Part shown: piece by piece, positions 45,717 to 53,988 of the stretch
Position numbering within the stretch: the first letter of the stretch is position 1
Layout: each line of letters begins with the position of its first letter
Source: Psychrobacter sp. UBA3962
GTDB taxonomy: Bacteria > Pseudomonadota > Gammaproteobacteria > Pseudomonadales > Moraxellaceae
Direction: 5' to 3'
Assembly (NCBI RefSeq): GCF_002385225.1
Contig: NZ_DGDC01000003.1
Location: 68,284-132,283, forward strand
Length of the DNA stretch: 64,000 nucleotides
Translations under genes and position numbers: made by a program
The notes under the pieces: model-generated
Databases searched by the model: none
What the model was told of the DNA's origin: nothing
Seen by the model: the letters and a program-made list of their open reading frames with translations, nothing else

Positions 45717-47684
45717 CTACTTCCAGGTATAGGTTAGTGACCCAAAATAGTTTGTGCCATCTGTAGCATATTCATTACCAAACTGGTTAGATAATGTATA
45801 GTCTTCATCAGTAATATTATCAATTCTTAAGCCAGCAGATAAGTTTGGTGTAAAATGATAATTACCAGCTAAATTAAGCAAAGTATAATCGTCTAGTTTC
45901 ACTTTTGCACCGTCAGAGTTGCGTTCATCGTTATACTTGGCCTCTAAACGAACATCGAACTTAGGTTGTTGATAACCCACATACAATAAAGCACTATTTT
46001 CAGGACGATGGTCTAGCTGTTTACCATAGGTATTTGAACCTTTAGTGTCATCTTCAGCTTTAAGGTAATCATAGCCTAAACCAAATAAAAATGAATCATA
46101 AATCCAATCAGAAGTTAAGCTGACTCCCTTGATTTTAGCTTTACCAATATTTCGACCACCTGTAATCAAGTCTTCAGCGTCCGTATGGTAACCAGTTAAG
46201 CGAGTGGCTTGTAAGTTATTGGCAAATTCAAAGAATAGCTCAGTTGTCTCAGTGGTTTCAGGTCTTAAATCTGGGCTTGAGGCACCAGGCCAATACAGGT
46301 CATTAAAGGTAGGTGCTCTAAACCCAGTTGCATGGTTGGCGCCCACTCGAAATCCCTTAGCAGGCTTGATAGCAAAGCCTAAGTTATAAGTATGTTTATT
46401 ACCATATTGAGAGTAGTCGTCAATACGGTAATTGGCTTGGAGATCGTAATAAGCATCTGTTAACTGGTAACCCATAAAAGCACTTTTTACCTTTCTGTCA
46501 CTGGGTTTGTAAGGGGTAACCATAGGTGGCTGCGGATAATTTGAAAAATCCAGTACATCTGATGCGTCTAGCTCCTGTGACAACCATTCAACACCGACAA
46601 TAGCTGTTCCAGGTTGAGCATTTACCCTAGTTTCTAAGCGTGCTTGTTTTTGTGTAGTATCAAACTTACTACCTAGTTTATAGTTAATAGAGTTTGAATC
46701 ATGAGTAGTGGTTTTATCAAAAGTTTGCCCATAACTTAAAGTGGTAGAGGTCAATTCAGTCTGGTAATTAAGATGGCCATTAACACTACCATTCTTTTGG
46801 TCTGCATAAGCATTTGGGAAGGCATTTCCTGCAGAATCAATATCTGTTGTAGAGTCAGAATAAAGCGCAGTAATACCAGCACTTAAATCACTAGAAAGGT
46901 TATGTTTAATAGCTAAGCTAGCATTGGTTGACTCAAACCCATCATTATCAGGATAGAAGTCATAAGAGTTAGTATTTTTTATAGCATTAAACCCATCAGT
47001 TTCAGTGCGGCTTACTCCTAAGCTTAAAGAGCTAGTATCATTTCCATATTGAGCTGTGGCACCCAAATTATAATGGCTATTTGAGCCTATACCTGCTGTA
47101 ATTGAACCTGTTGCACCAGTTACATCTGAGCCATCTTTAGTAAAAATTTGAATGATACCGCCCATAGCATCAGCACCATAAATACTAGAACCTGATGCTC
47201 CATAAACTACTTCAATTCTGTCAATTTGATCAGCAGGTAATAAACTTACAGAAGGTTGACCTGTGCTAATTGAACCATATCGAACCCCATCAATCAGAAC
47301 TAAAACCTGTTTACTATCAAAACCACGCATGTAAAAGTTACTAGTTGAGCCCATGCCACCACTATTAATAACGTTAATACCCGCTTGGTTTTTAATAACA
47401 TCTAAAACGGTCTGGCCCTGATACCGTTTTAACTCTTCACTATCAATTACGCGAGTTTGAGCAATGGTGTTGTTAACAGCAGTCGGAGTACGTGTTGCAG
47501 TAACCGTGATCTTTGGGAAATAAGCAATAGGCATATTATCTTGTGTAGCCAGCTCGGTTTCGGCAGCTACGGCAGGGACACAGGCCAAAGCAGAAGCCAT
47601 TAAAGCCCAAGTGCCTTTATTTAAATGTGATTTCCTAGAATCCTGAATAAGGCTTTTGTACAAAGTGCTATAAGAAGTTGTCAT
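45717..47684 (-). CDS. TonB-dependent outer-membrane receptor, BtuB-like
   Basis: About 655 residues from the ATG at 47684. A TTG four codons upstream is the only other choice. The signal peptide is long (basic to about residue 30, then WALMASALACVPAVAA). The TonB box ITVTATRTP is followed by the plug domain (VLDVIKNQAGINVINSGG, FYMRGFDSKQVLVLIDGVR, IDRIEVVYGASGSSIYGADAMGGIIQIFT) and a 22-strand barrel ending in YTWK. The plug resembles the cobalamin receptor BtuB, so vitamin B12 is the best guess, but no cobalamin riboswitch is seen upstream, so other cargo is possible. Confidence 0.88.
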   Translation of the reverse strand: MTTSYSTLYKSLIQDSRKSHLNKGTWALMASALACVPAVAAETELATQDNMPIAYFPKITVTATRTPTAVNNTIAQTRVIDSEELKRYQGQTVLDVIKNQAGINVINSGGMGSTSNFYMRGFDSKQVLVLIDGVRYGSISTGQPSVSLLPADQIDRIEVVYGASGSSIYGADAMGGIIQIFTKDGSDVTGATGSITAGIGSNSHYNLGATAQYGNDTSSLSLGVSRTETDGFNAIKNTNSYDFYPDNDGFESTNASLAIKHNLSSDLSAGITALYSDSTTDIDSAGNAFPNAYADQKNGSVNGHLNYQTELTSTTLSYGQTFDKTTTHDSNSINYKLGSKFDTTQKQARLETRVNAQPGTAIVGVEWLSQELDASDVLDFSNYPQPPMVTPYKPSDRKVKSAFMGYQLTDAYYDLQANYRIDDYSQYGNKHTYNLGFAIKPAKGFRVGANHATGFRAPTFNDLYWPGASSPDLRPETTETTELFFEFANNLQATRLTGYHTDAEDLITGGRNIGKAKIKGVSLTSDWIYDSFLFGLGYDYLKAEDDTKGSNTYGKQLDHRPENSALLYVGYQQPKFDVRLEAKYNDERNSDGAKVKLDDYTLLNLAGNYHFTPNLSAGLRIDNITDEDYTLSNQFGNEYATDGTNYFGSLTYTWK

Positions 47685-48020
47685 GACTAAACCCAATTAG
47701 TAAACAAAAGTTACATTAAAGAAAGAGTACCGCTATTATCCCTGATTTTTACAATAATTAAATAACAAATAGACGAGAATTACTCATGTCTTAATTAATA
47801 ACATTCAACTTAAGCTTTATTGTTATATAAAGTTAGACAAATTAGGGCCAAAACTTGATAGAGTCCAGTTAATATACAGTTTCCATAAGTTCTACATATT
47901 ATTAGCAGTAGCAGGCATGATAAAATCAGGCTTCAAAAAAATTGTCTATTTATTTATCGAGGCTGTGAAAGTAACGAAGTCATCAAGCTTCCCCAACATC
48001 CCAGCATTAGGCTATAAAAA
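47685..48020. other. btuB-like/mscS-type divergent intergenic region
   Basis: A 336-base AT-rich region with no credible gene. It must hold the promoters of both genes. I see no conserved cobalamin riboswitch box on the minus strand and no Fur-like palindrome that I would defend. Confidence 0.5.
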
Positions 48021-49715
48021 ATGTTTTTTTCTAATCTTAAATCTCTTCAAATTGACCAAAATGAACAAGCCCTAAGCTCTCATGCTTGGGTGAAAATAAT
48101 TTTTGGTTTACTCCTAGCTGTAGCGTTGACCTTGACGGGTACTGCTCAGGCGGCAGATGAGGAGTCGGCGTTAACAAATGGCGGCTCACAAGCCAGTGAG
48201 GAAGAAGTAATTGACCCATTTGGTCGTCAAACACCGCGTAGTACGGTGCAAGGATTTATTAAGGCATTGGCTGAGAATAACTCTTCTTTAGCAACAAATT
48301 ACCTAAGTCTGAATGCCGGAGAGAACTCTGTTGAGTCTGTGCGTCAGCTTAAGTTAGCGCTTGATACCGGAGGACGACTGGATGCCGAGCTACAAATTGA
48401 CAATACCCCTTCAGGAAATTTAGCGGACCAACTGCCATCAAACCTTGAGAAAGTAGGGACGATTACAGCGCCTGATCAAGTAATTGATATTTTGTTAGTA
48501 AGAAAGGTAAGCGAGCAAGGAGGGCAATACTGGCAAGTATCCAGCGAAACACTGCAGGCTATTAGAAACTCCAATATAGCCGCTAAACCGTCTCTTATTG
48601 ATAAATACACCCTAAAGCCTCTGCAAGATAAAATGATTGGGGGGTACAATCTGGCAGATATTTTTGCAGTGTTTTTATTGGCACTGATATGTGTCGCTGC
48701 CTCTTATGTATTTTTTGCAGTACTTTATTTCATCTTTAAAGCTTACTACCCTAAGGTGCGTAATAAGCCTTTGCCAATAGACATTAAGTTTGTTTTACCA
48801 TTGGCGTTGGTAATGACCTCTCTGATTTTATATGAAGTTATGGTCTATGCTGGGGTTTCGGTAACCGTAAGGGAGCCTGTCAACCGTATTAAAGATATCG
48901 TGGGCTGGTTTGCTTCAACTTGGCTACTGTTAAGAGTGGTTGATGCTATATTCAGCCGTGCAGAGCGCCAGAGCTATAAGAAAAATCAGACCGAGCGGGT
49001 ATCGATATTAAGCCTACTGCATAAGATTATTAAAACGTTGCTCCTTATTTTGGCATCGATTTTTATCTTCGGAAACCTAGGGTTTGATTTAACCACAGGT
49101 ATTGCGGCACTGGGGGTCGGTGGTTTGGCATTGGCTTTAGGTGCGCAAAAGATGATTGAAAACTTAGTGGGTAGTGTGGTCGTGGTTGCAGACCAGCCCG
49201 TACGAGTTGGAGATTATTGTAAATTTGGGGAATTAGAAGGCACAGTCGTTGATATTGGTATTCGCTCGACGAGACTGCGTACCCTAAATAGAACCATCGT
49301 CACTGTACCCAATGGTGAGTTCTCCTCAATGTCCATTGAAAACTTCGCTTCTCGGGACATGTTCCACTTTTTACACAATATATATATTAAGCGCAATGTC
49401 GATGCGACAACTTTAGAGAACTTCTTAAAAGAGATGGAAGAGTTCTTGGTGAATCATGAGCTTACCAACTCAGAGTGGACTCAAGTTAGAATTGCGGAGC
49501 TACGCCAAGACAGTATGGTCATTGAGTTCCGTGCTTATATTTATGCTTCAGGCGCTGACGAGTTCTATGATAAGCAAACTCAGCTATTAATTGAGATCTT
49601 AAAAGAGATTGAGAAATATCCAATAGAACATGCTTTAGCTACTCAAAGAATGATTGTGGAATCTCCTGATCAAGACAATGCTGCTTCACTCTTTCAAGTA
49701 GAAGATGAAGATTGA
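48021..49715 (+). CDS. mechanosensitive channel of the MscS family
   Basis: A 564-residue protein. An N-terminal hydrophobic segment ending ALTLTGTAQAAD is a probable signal peptide. A periplasmic domain (about 45-195) resembles SnoaL-like folds in layout. Then four or five transmembrane helices lead into the MscS pore helix TGIAALGVGGLALALGAQKMIENLVGS, with the Gly/Ala face intact, and the beta domain VRVGDYCKFGELEGTVVDIGIRSTRLRT and VTVPNGEF. It should open under membrane tension during osmotic downshock. The large periplasmic domain distinguishes it from the 286-residue E. coli MscS. Confidence 0.92.
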   Translation: MFFSNLKSLQIDQNEQALSSHAWVKIIFGLLLAVALTLTGTAQAADEESALTNGGSQASEEEVIDPFGRQTPRSTVQGFIKALAENNSSLATNYLSLNAGENSVESVRQLKLALDTGGRLDAELQIDNTPSGNLADQLPSNLEKVGTITAPDQVIDILLVRKVSEQGGQYWQVSSETLQAIRNSNIAAKPSLIDKYTLKPLQDKMIGGYNLADIFAVFLLALICVAASYVFFAVLYFIFKAYYPKVRNKPLPIDIKFVLPLALVMTSLILYEVMVYAGVSVTVREPVNRIKDIVGWFASTWLLLRVVDAIFSRAERQSYKKNQTERVSILSLLHKIIKTLLLILASIFIFGNLGFDLTTGIAALGVGGLALALGAQKMIENLVGSVVVVADQPVRVGDYCKFGELEGTVVDIGIRSTRLRTLNRTIVTVPNGEFSSMSIENFASRDMFHFLHNIYIKRNVDATTLENFLKEMEEFLVNHELTNSEWTQVRIAELRQDSMVIEFRAYIYASGADEFYDKQTQLLIEILKEIEKYPIEHALATQRMIVESPDQDNAASLFQVEDED

Positions 49716-49756
49716 TGGTCTTGAATTGTTTCAAGTTTTAAGTTAACTGCATTAAA

Positions 49757-49795
49757 AGCAAAAGCCACTAGATTCACTAGTGGCTTTTGTTTTTA
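49757..49795. terminator. bidirectional terminator between the MscS and Smr genes
   Basis: AAAAGCCACTAG and CTAGTGGCTTTT around ATTCA form a strong hairpin with A and T flanks. Confidence 0.9.
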
Positions 49796-49858
49796 AATAA
49801 GGTTAAGTTTTAAGTTCTATACCGCAGTTATTAGCGGATAGTTATTAGTTTAAAGCTA

Positions 49859-50587
49859 TTAGCTATCAGTCTTATTTTTCTTTAATAAAACCAAAACGGC
49901 ACCATTACCCCCATCTTTTGGAGGAGCGGAAACGAAGCCTAATACTTCAGGAAGCTGGCGTAACCAGCCATTAACACAGGTCTTAAGCACAGCATCTGAG
50001 CCTTTACCATGCACAATTTTCACCACAGTTTCATTGTTGCTACGTGCCTGAGTGATTAAAGTGGTAACCGCTTCACGGGCCTCGTCAATAGTTGCGCCGT
50101 GGATATCAACCGCATCGTACCAACGCAGTTTACCTTGCTTAAGCTGGTTGAAGACTTTATTTTGCAAGGTAGAGGTCTTATACATTAGATAAGACTCACC
50201 GCTGACAGGATTTAATAAAGCCTGCATATCTGACAGACCCGCCCCTAATTGTTCTGTTTCAGTACCTTGTGCAGCAGCACGTTTAGAAAGAGTGGCTGCA
50301 TCTGGTTTGGTAGCTTTAGGTTTGGCCACATCAGACAAGGTGTTGTTGTCTTTAATTGGCTGAACCCCTGCCATGGCTTGTAGGAATAACACTTTGTCAT
50401 CATCTACATGCTCACTACCTAACTGTTTTACCGTTTTCTCAACTTGTTTTTTGGTAGGCAAAGTAACGGGATCCGTTGGCTTTTCATTTTCAGGGTCGCT
50501 TGGTGAGGTGGCACGACCTTTACTTAATTCGCTTTTTAGCTCTTTAAGTTGATCTTGCATTTCTTTAGAAAATAGAGAGTTTGACAT
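49859..50587 (-). CDS. Smr-domain protein (possible nuclease)
   Basis: A 242-residue protein with a C-terminal Smr domain (about 160-240): VDIHGATIDEAREAV carries the D-x-H-G motif, VVKIVHGKGSDAVL the H-G-K-G motif, and GGNGAVLVLLKK the last strand. The N-terminal 150 residues are polar, with a coiled stretch (MQDQLKELKSEL). There is no MutS part. Bacterial Smr proteins such as SmrB cut mRNA at collided ribosomes, others cut DNA. It is the last gene after trpG-trpD-trpC, 51 bases after trpC, so it may be co-transcribed. Confidence 0.9.
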   Translation of the reverse strand: MSNSLFSKEMQDQLKELKSELSKGRATSPSDPENEKPTDPVTLPTKKQVEKTVKQLGSEHVDDDKVLFLQAMAGVQPIKDNNTLSDVAKPKATKPDAATLSKRAAAQGTETEQLGAGLSDMQALLNPVSGESYLMYKTSTLQNKVFNQLKQGKLRWYDAVDIHGATIDEAREAVTTLITQARSNNETVVKIVHGKGSDAVLKTCVNGWLRQLPEVLGFVSAPPKDGGNGAVLVLLKKNKTDS

Positions 50588-50638
50588 AAATAATTACCGC
50601 TTAAATTTAATGAGTTTAAATAATGACTCTTGTAGGAA

Positions 50639-51484
50639 TTATAGTGAGTTTAGCAAAGAGGCCAAGGTTTCACCGGGATTATCTGTTTTCATAAACTGTT
50701 CCCCAATTAGAAAGCTGCTAATCTGATTGCTTAACATAAGCTGCATATCTTCGCTGCTATGGATACCACTTTCCGTTACTAAAAGCTGAGGGCGAGTAGA
50801 TTGGTTATCAACATAGGCTTTCAATCTAATCGAAGTTTGCAGATCGGTAGTAAAGGTATTTAAGTCGCGGTTGTTAATTCCATAGATATTATGCTCAGAG
50901 TCAGGCAACTGTAAAGCGCGCTCAAGCTCCTGCTGAGTATGAACTTCAATCAACACATCCATGCCTAAATCGCACGCCACTTTATGGAGCTCATGCAACT
51001 TTTCATCTTCCAAACAAGCCACAATTAACAAAATACAGTCTGCACCAAGTAAGTAAGACTGATAGATCTGATAATTATCTATCATAAAGTCTTTACGTAA
51101 TACTGGTAACTTGCAAGCTGCTTTGGCCTGTTGCAAATAATCATTGTGACCTTGGAAGTATTGTTCATCAGTCAGTACAGACAGACATGCCGCGCCCGCT
51201 TGCTCATATTGCTGAGCGATTAGGGCAGGGTCGAAGTTCTTTGAAATAATGCCCTTTGATGGAGAGGCTTTTTTTACCTCAGCAATAATCCCTGGTATGC
51301 CCGCTTCTTGTTTGGCCAATAATGCTTTGGCAAAGCCGCGACGAGGTGCATTGCCCTGTTGCATTAAGGTTTCTGCTTCACGTTTAATACTGTCAAAATC
51401 TTTTTTAGCTTTGGCAGCAGCCACTTCTGAGTGCTTGGTGGCAACGATTTTTTTTAGGATTGAAGGAATGGCATCTTGGGTCAT
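50639..51484 (-). CDS. trpC: indole-3-glycerol phosphate synthase
   Basis: A 281-residue TIM-barrel enzyme of tryptophan synthesis. Blocks: ILKKIVATKHSEVAAAK, IIAEVKKASPSKGIIS with catalytic Lys, LSVLTDEQYFQG, LPVLRKDFMIDNYQ with Lys, DCILLIVACL, NIYGINNRDLNTF and the phosphate-binding LLVTESGIHSSED. It is monofunctional: there is no TrpF part. It lies third in a trpG-trpD-trpC cluster with a 45-base gap to trpD. Confidence 0.97.
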   Translation of the reverse strand: MTQDAIPSILKKIVATKHSEVAAAKAKKDFDSIKREAETLMQQGNAPRRGFAKALLAKQEAGIPGIIAEVKKASPSKGIISKNFDPALIAQQYEQAGAACLSVLTDEQYFQGHNDYLQQAKAACKLPVLRKDFMIDNYQIYQSYLLGADCILLIVACLEDEKLHELHKVACDLGMDVLIEVHTQQELERALQLPDSEHNIYGINNRDLNTFTTDLQTSIRLKAYVDNQSTRPQLLVTESGIHSSEDMQLMLSNQISSFLIGEQFMKTDNPGETLASLLNSL

Positions 51485-51529
51485 AATTTGCTCGTATAGT
51501 ACACTTAAAATTAGTATGTGGTTGATAGC

Positions 51530-52633
51530 TTAGAAAGTTTGAGTATAGGCTGCCAATTCTTTCATCTTTTGTAAGGCTTTACCGCTACGGATAATGTTTT
51601 GTGCCTGATTAACCCCATTAGGGAAGTTGCTGGCAAGACCGGCGACATAAATAGCAGCCCCAGCATTTAGAGCAATCATATCACGCGCTTTTTCTACTTT
51701 ATTTTGGTTAATTTCAAAGTCATTGCTGTCTTCGCCAGACAGTGCTGCTTGAATTAACTGTAAGCTTTGCTTGGAGGAGCTAACATCTAAGCCCACTAAA
51801 GTCTGTGAGTCAATACCTGCATCCTCTGGGAAGATATCATAAACCGTTACTTCTCCATCTTTTAACTCAGCTACTTTAGTACTGGTCGCCAAGCTGATTT
51901 CATCTAGGCGGTCTTTTGAGCCGACCACCATCACATGTTCAGCGCCTAAGTTTTTAAATACATGGGCCAAAGGCTCACACATATTATCGGTAAATACCCC
52001 AACCACTAAATTTTTCACACCAGCTGGGTTGGTTAATGGGCCTAGAATATTGAAGATAGTACGCACTTTTAGTGCTCGGCGCACTGGAATGGCATGCTTC
52101 ATCGCAGTATGGTGATTGGGTGCAAATAAAAAACCGATGCCTTGCTCTTCAATACATTGAGAGGTCTGCTCTGGAGAAATATTAAGGTTTACCCCTGCTT
52201 GTTCAAGTAGGTCTGAGCTCCCAGATTTAGAAGAGACACCACGGTTACCGTGTTTAGCGACCGTGGCTCCGGCTGCTGCTGCCACAAAAGCTGAGGCAGT
52301 AGAGACGTTAAATAAATTACTGCCATCGCCACCGGTACCCACAATATCAACCAGATTATGACAGTTTTTAGGCTCGATTGTATGAGCAAAATCTAACATT
52401 ACACTGGCTGAGGCAGTGATCTCATCAATCGACTCACTCTTCATGTTTAGGCCTGTTAAAAGAGCTCCCATCATGGCATCAGGACAGCGTCCGTCCATAA
52501 TAATGGTCATGATTTGACGCATTTCCTGCTGAGTTAAATCGATTCTTCGCAAGATGCGAGCTAAGGCAGTGGTTAAAATGTCATGAATTTGGTCATCAGA
52601 TAAGTGAGCTGTGGTTAACGGAGTATTTGGCAT
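51530..52633 (-). CDS. trpD: anthranilate phosphoribosyltransferase
   Basis: A 367-residue enzyme that links anthranilate to PRPP. The PRPP and anthranilate sites are seen in DIVGTGGDGSNLFNVSTASAFVAAAAG, KHGNRGVSSKSGSSDLLEQAG, FAPNHHTAMKHAIPVRR and IFNILGPLTNPA. About 25 residues at the N-terminus exceed the compact family core. Not fused to trpG. Middle gene of trpG-trpD-trpC. trpE is absent from the window. Confidence 0.97.
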   Translation of the reverse strand: MPNTPLTTAHLSDDQIHDILTTALARILRRIDLTQQEMRQIMTIIMDGRCPDAMMGALLTGLNMKSESIDEITASASVMLDFAHTIEPKNCHNLVDIVGTGGDGSNLFNVSTASAFVAAAAGATVAKHGNRGVSSKSGSSDLLEQAGVNLNISPEQTSQCIEEQGIGFLFAPNHHTAMKHAIPVRRALKVRTIFNILGPLTNPAGVKNLVVGVFTDNMCEPLAHVFKNLGAEHVMVVGSKDRLDEISLATSTKVAELKDGEVTVYDIFPEDAGIDSQTLVGLDVSSSKQSLQLIQAALSGEDSNDFEINQNKVEKARDMIALNAGAAIYVAGLASNFPNGVNQAQNIIRSGKALQKMKELAAYTQTF

Positions 52634-52718
52634 AATTTTTAATACGACTTAAGTTAATGGAAAGGTTTAATTATTAAAATTATTGGTTTTTTTATTATAC
52701 ACACTAAGACTAAAGTTG

Positions 52719-53348
52719 TTAGTGGCTTAATAGATCATGTTGGTTTAAAAAGTTTTCAAATAATTTCAATCCGGCGTGACTTAATATGGATTCGGGATGA
52801 AATTGAACCCCCTCAATAGGGAGCTGCTTATGACGGATACCCATAATTTCATCGGCTGCATTTTTATCATAGGTAAGGTGAGAATCCTCTTTATTTGAAC
52901 CACTGGATGTCCAAGCACTAATTAAAAGGGTATCGGGCAAAGAGTTCTTATCGATAATTAAAGAATGATAGCGAGTAAATTCTGTGGGATTATCTAAGCC
53001 TTCGAACACGCCTTGTCGGTCATGAAAGACTTGGGAAGTGCGACCGTGCATGATTTGCGGTGCTCTAATAATATCAGCACCAAAACATTGAGCAATGGCC
53101 TGATGACCTAGACAGACACCGAGTAGGGGGAGCTTGCCGGCAAAATGTTCGATGCATTGTAGCGTAATCCCTGCTTCATCGGGAGTTCCCGGACCTGGAC
53201 CGAGGACAATGGCTGCTGGATTAAGCCTCTCAACATCAGCCAAACTGACTTTATCATTTTTAGCGACCCTAACCTCTGCGCCAAGTTGTTGCAGATATTG
53301 CACTATATTATAGGTAAAGCTATCGTAGTTATCTAAAAGCAAAATCAT
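52719..53348 (-). CDS. trpG: glutamine amidotransferase of anthranilate/aminodeoxychorismate synthase
   Basis: A 209-residue class I amidotransferase that supplies ammonia to TrpE and possibly to PabB. Motifs: LLLDNYDSFTYNIVQYLQ, LGPGPGTPDEAG, nucleophile Cys79 in LLGVCLGHQAIAQ, RYHSLII and QFHPESILS with His and Glu. First of a trp cluster lacking trpE, an arrangement in which one subunit often serves both tryptophan and folate synthesis. About 25 extra residues lie between RYHSL and HPES (TSSGSNKEDSHLTYDKNAAD). No trp leader peptide is apparent upstream. Confidence 0.93.
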   Translation of the reverse strand: MILLLDNYDSFTYNIVQYLQQLGAEVRVAKNDKVSLADVERLNPAAIVLGPGPGTPDEAGITLQCIEHFAGKLPLLGVCLGHQAIAQCFGADIIRAPQIMHGRTSQVFHDRQGVFEGLDNPTEFTRYHSLIIDKNSLPDTLLISAWTSSGSNKEDSHLTYDKNAADEIMGIRHKQLPIEGVQFHPESILSHAGLKLFENFLNQHDLLSH

Positions 53349-53561
53349 AAAGAGTTATCACAACAATTAAGGTCGAATTAGTTAAGGTTGAAGGAATAAA
53401 GAAATAAAATAATAAAATGATAAAGACAGATTATACCTATCCCAAGTCAGATACGGAACCGAAGCTATTATAGCTAGCGATAAGTGAGAGTTAGCAATAA
53501 GTAAGTCTTAGGAAAAACTTTTACTAAAATGCCCCAAAATAAACAACAATTTGGCTATATA

Positions 53562-53611
53562 TGCACAAAAATAGTGCGATAATATAAGGGTCATTGCACT
53601 ATTTTTGACAT
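53562..53611. promoter_or_regulatory. two probable NtrC enhancer sites of glnA
   Basis: Site 1 (53562-53578), TGCACAAAAATAGTGCG, fits the NtrC consensus TGCACY-A-N3-TGGTGCA at about 14 of 17 positions. Site 2 (53595-53611) has a perfect left half TGCACTA-N3-T but a weak right half. They lie 33 bases apart, about three helical turns, and about 150-190 bases before the expected transcription start, a normal enhancer distance. Confidence 0.75.
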
Positions 53612-53728
53612 TATTGGTCAGATAACACCTCGCTTAGCCGTATAAATGGCCTGAAAATGTATCATTTTTAAGTTATCAGTCTAATAATCATCAATAAATG
53701 CTAATATTTCAAAAAGAATTGTTTTAAG

Positions 53729-53745
53729 TTGGCACATCAGTTGCA
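53729..53745 (+). promoter_or_regulatory. sigma-54 promoter of glnA
   Basis: TTGGCACATCAGTTGCA contains the -24 GG and -12 GC exactly ten bases apart and matches the consensus TGGCAC-N5-TTGCA fully. The start would be near 53756, giving a leader of about 230 bases before the glnA ATG. With the NtrC-like sites upstream it predicts nitrogen-limited induction. Confidence 0.88.
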
Positions 53746-53988
53746 ACAATTAATATATCAAAGTAGCAATAGGTTACTTAAAGTCAAACTGAGCTTTTCT
53801 GACTTGAGTTTAAATTGTCATTAGAATTTTAAATTACTGTTACCTAAACTGTTTTTTGATAAAATGAGAATGCTATGCCAGCTTTTGAACCTAATAAGCC
53901 TAAGTGCCGCATAATAAATTCAAATTGAGTTCAGCTTAAATTACCCCACAAAAAAGTTCGTTGTGAACAATTAATGGAGAGACATATA

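Larger units (their letters stand above)
53349..53988. other. trpG-glnA divergent intergenic region
   Basis: A 640-base AT-rich region without a credible gene. It holds the glnA control elements described separately and must also contain the trpG promoter, which I could not place. Confidence 0.6.

Noticed and set aside
47685..48020. cobalamin riboswitch before the BtuB-like gene
   Set aside because: I looked for the conserved B12 box on the minus strand and did not see it, although a covariance search was not possible.
53349..53560. trp leader peptide or attenuator before trpG
   Set aside because: No short frame with Trp codons followed by alternative hairpins was seen on the minus strand.
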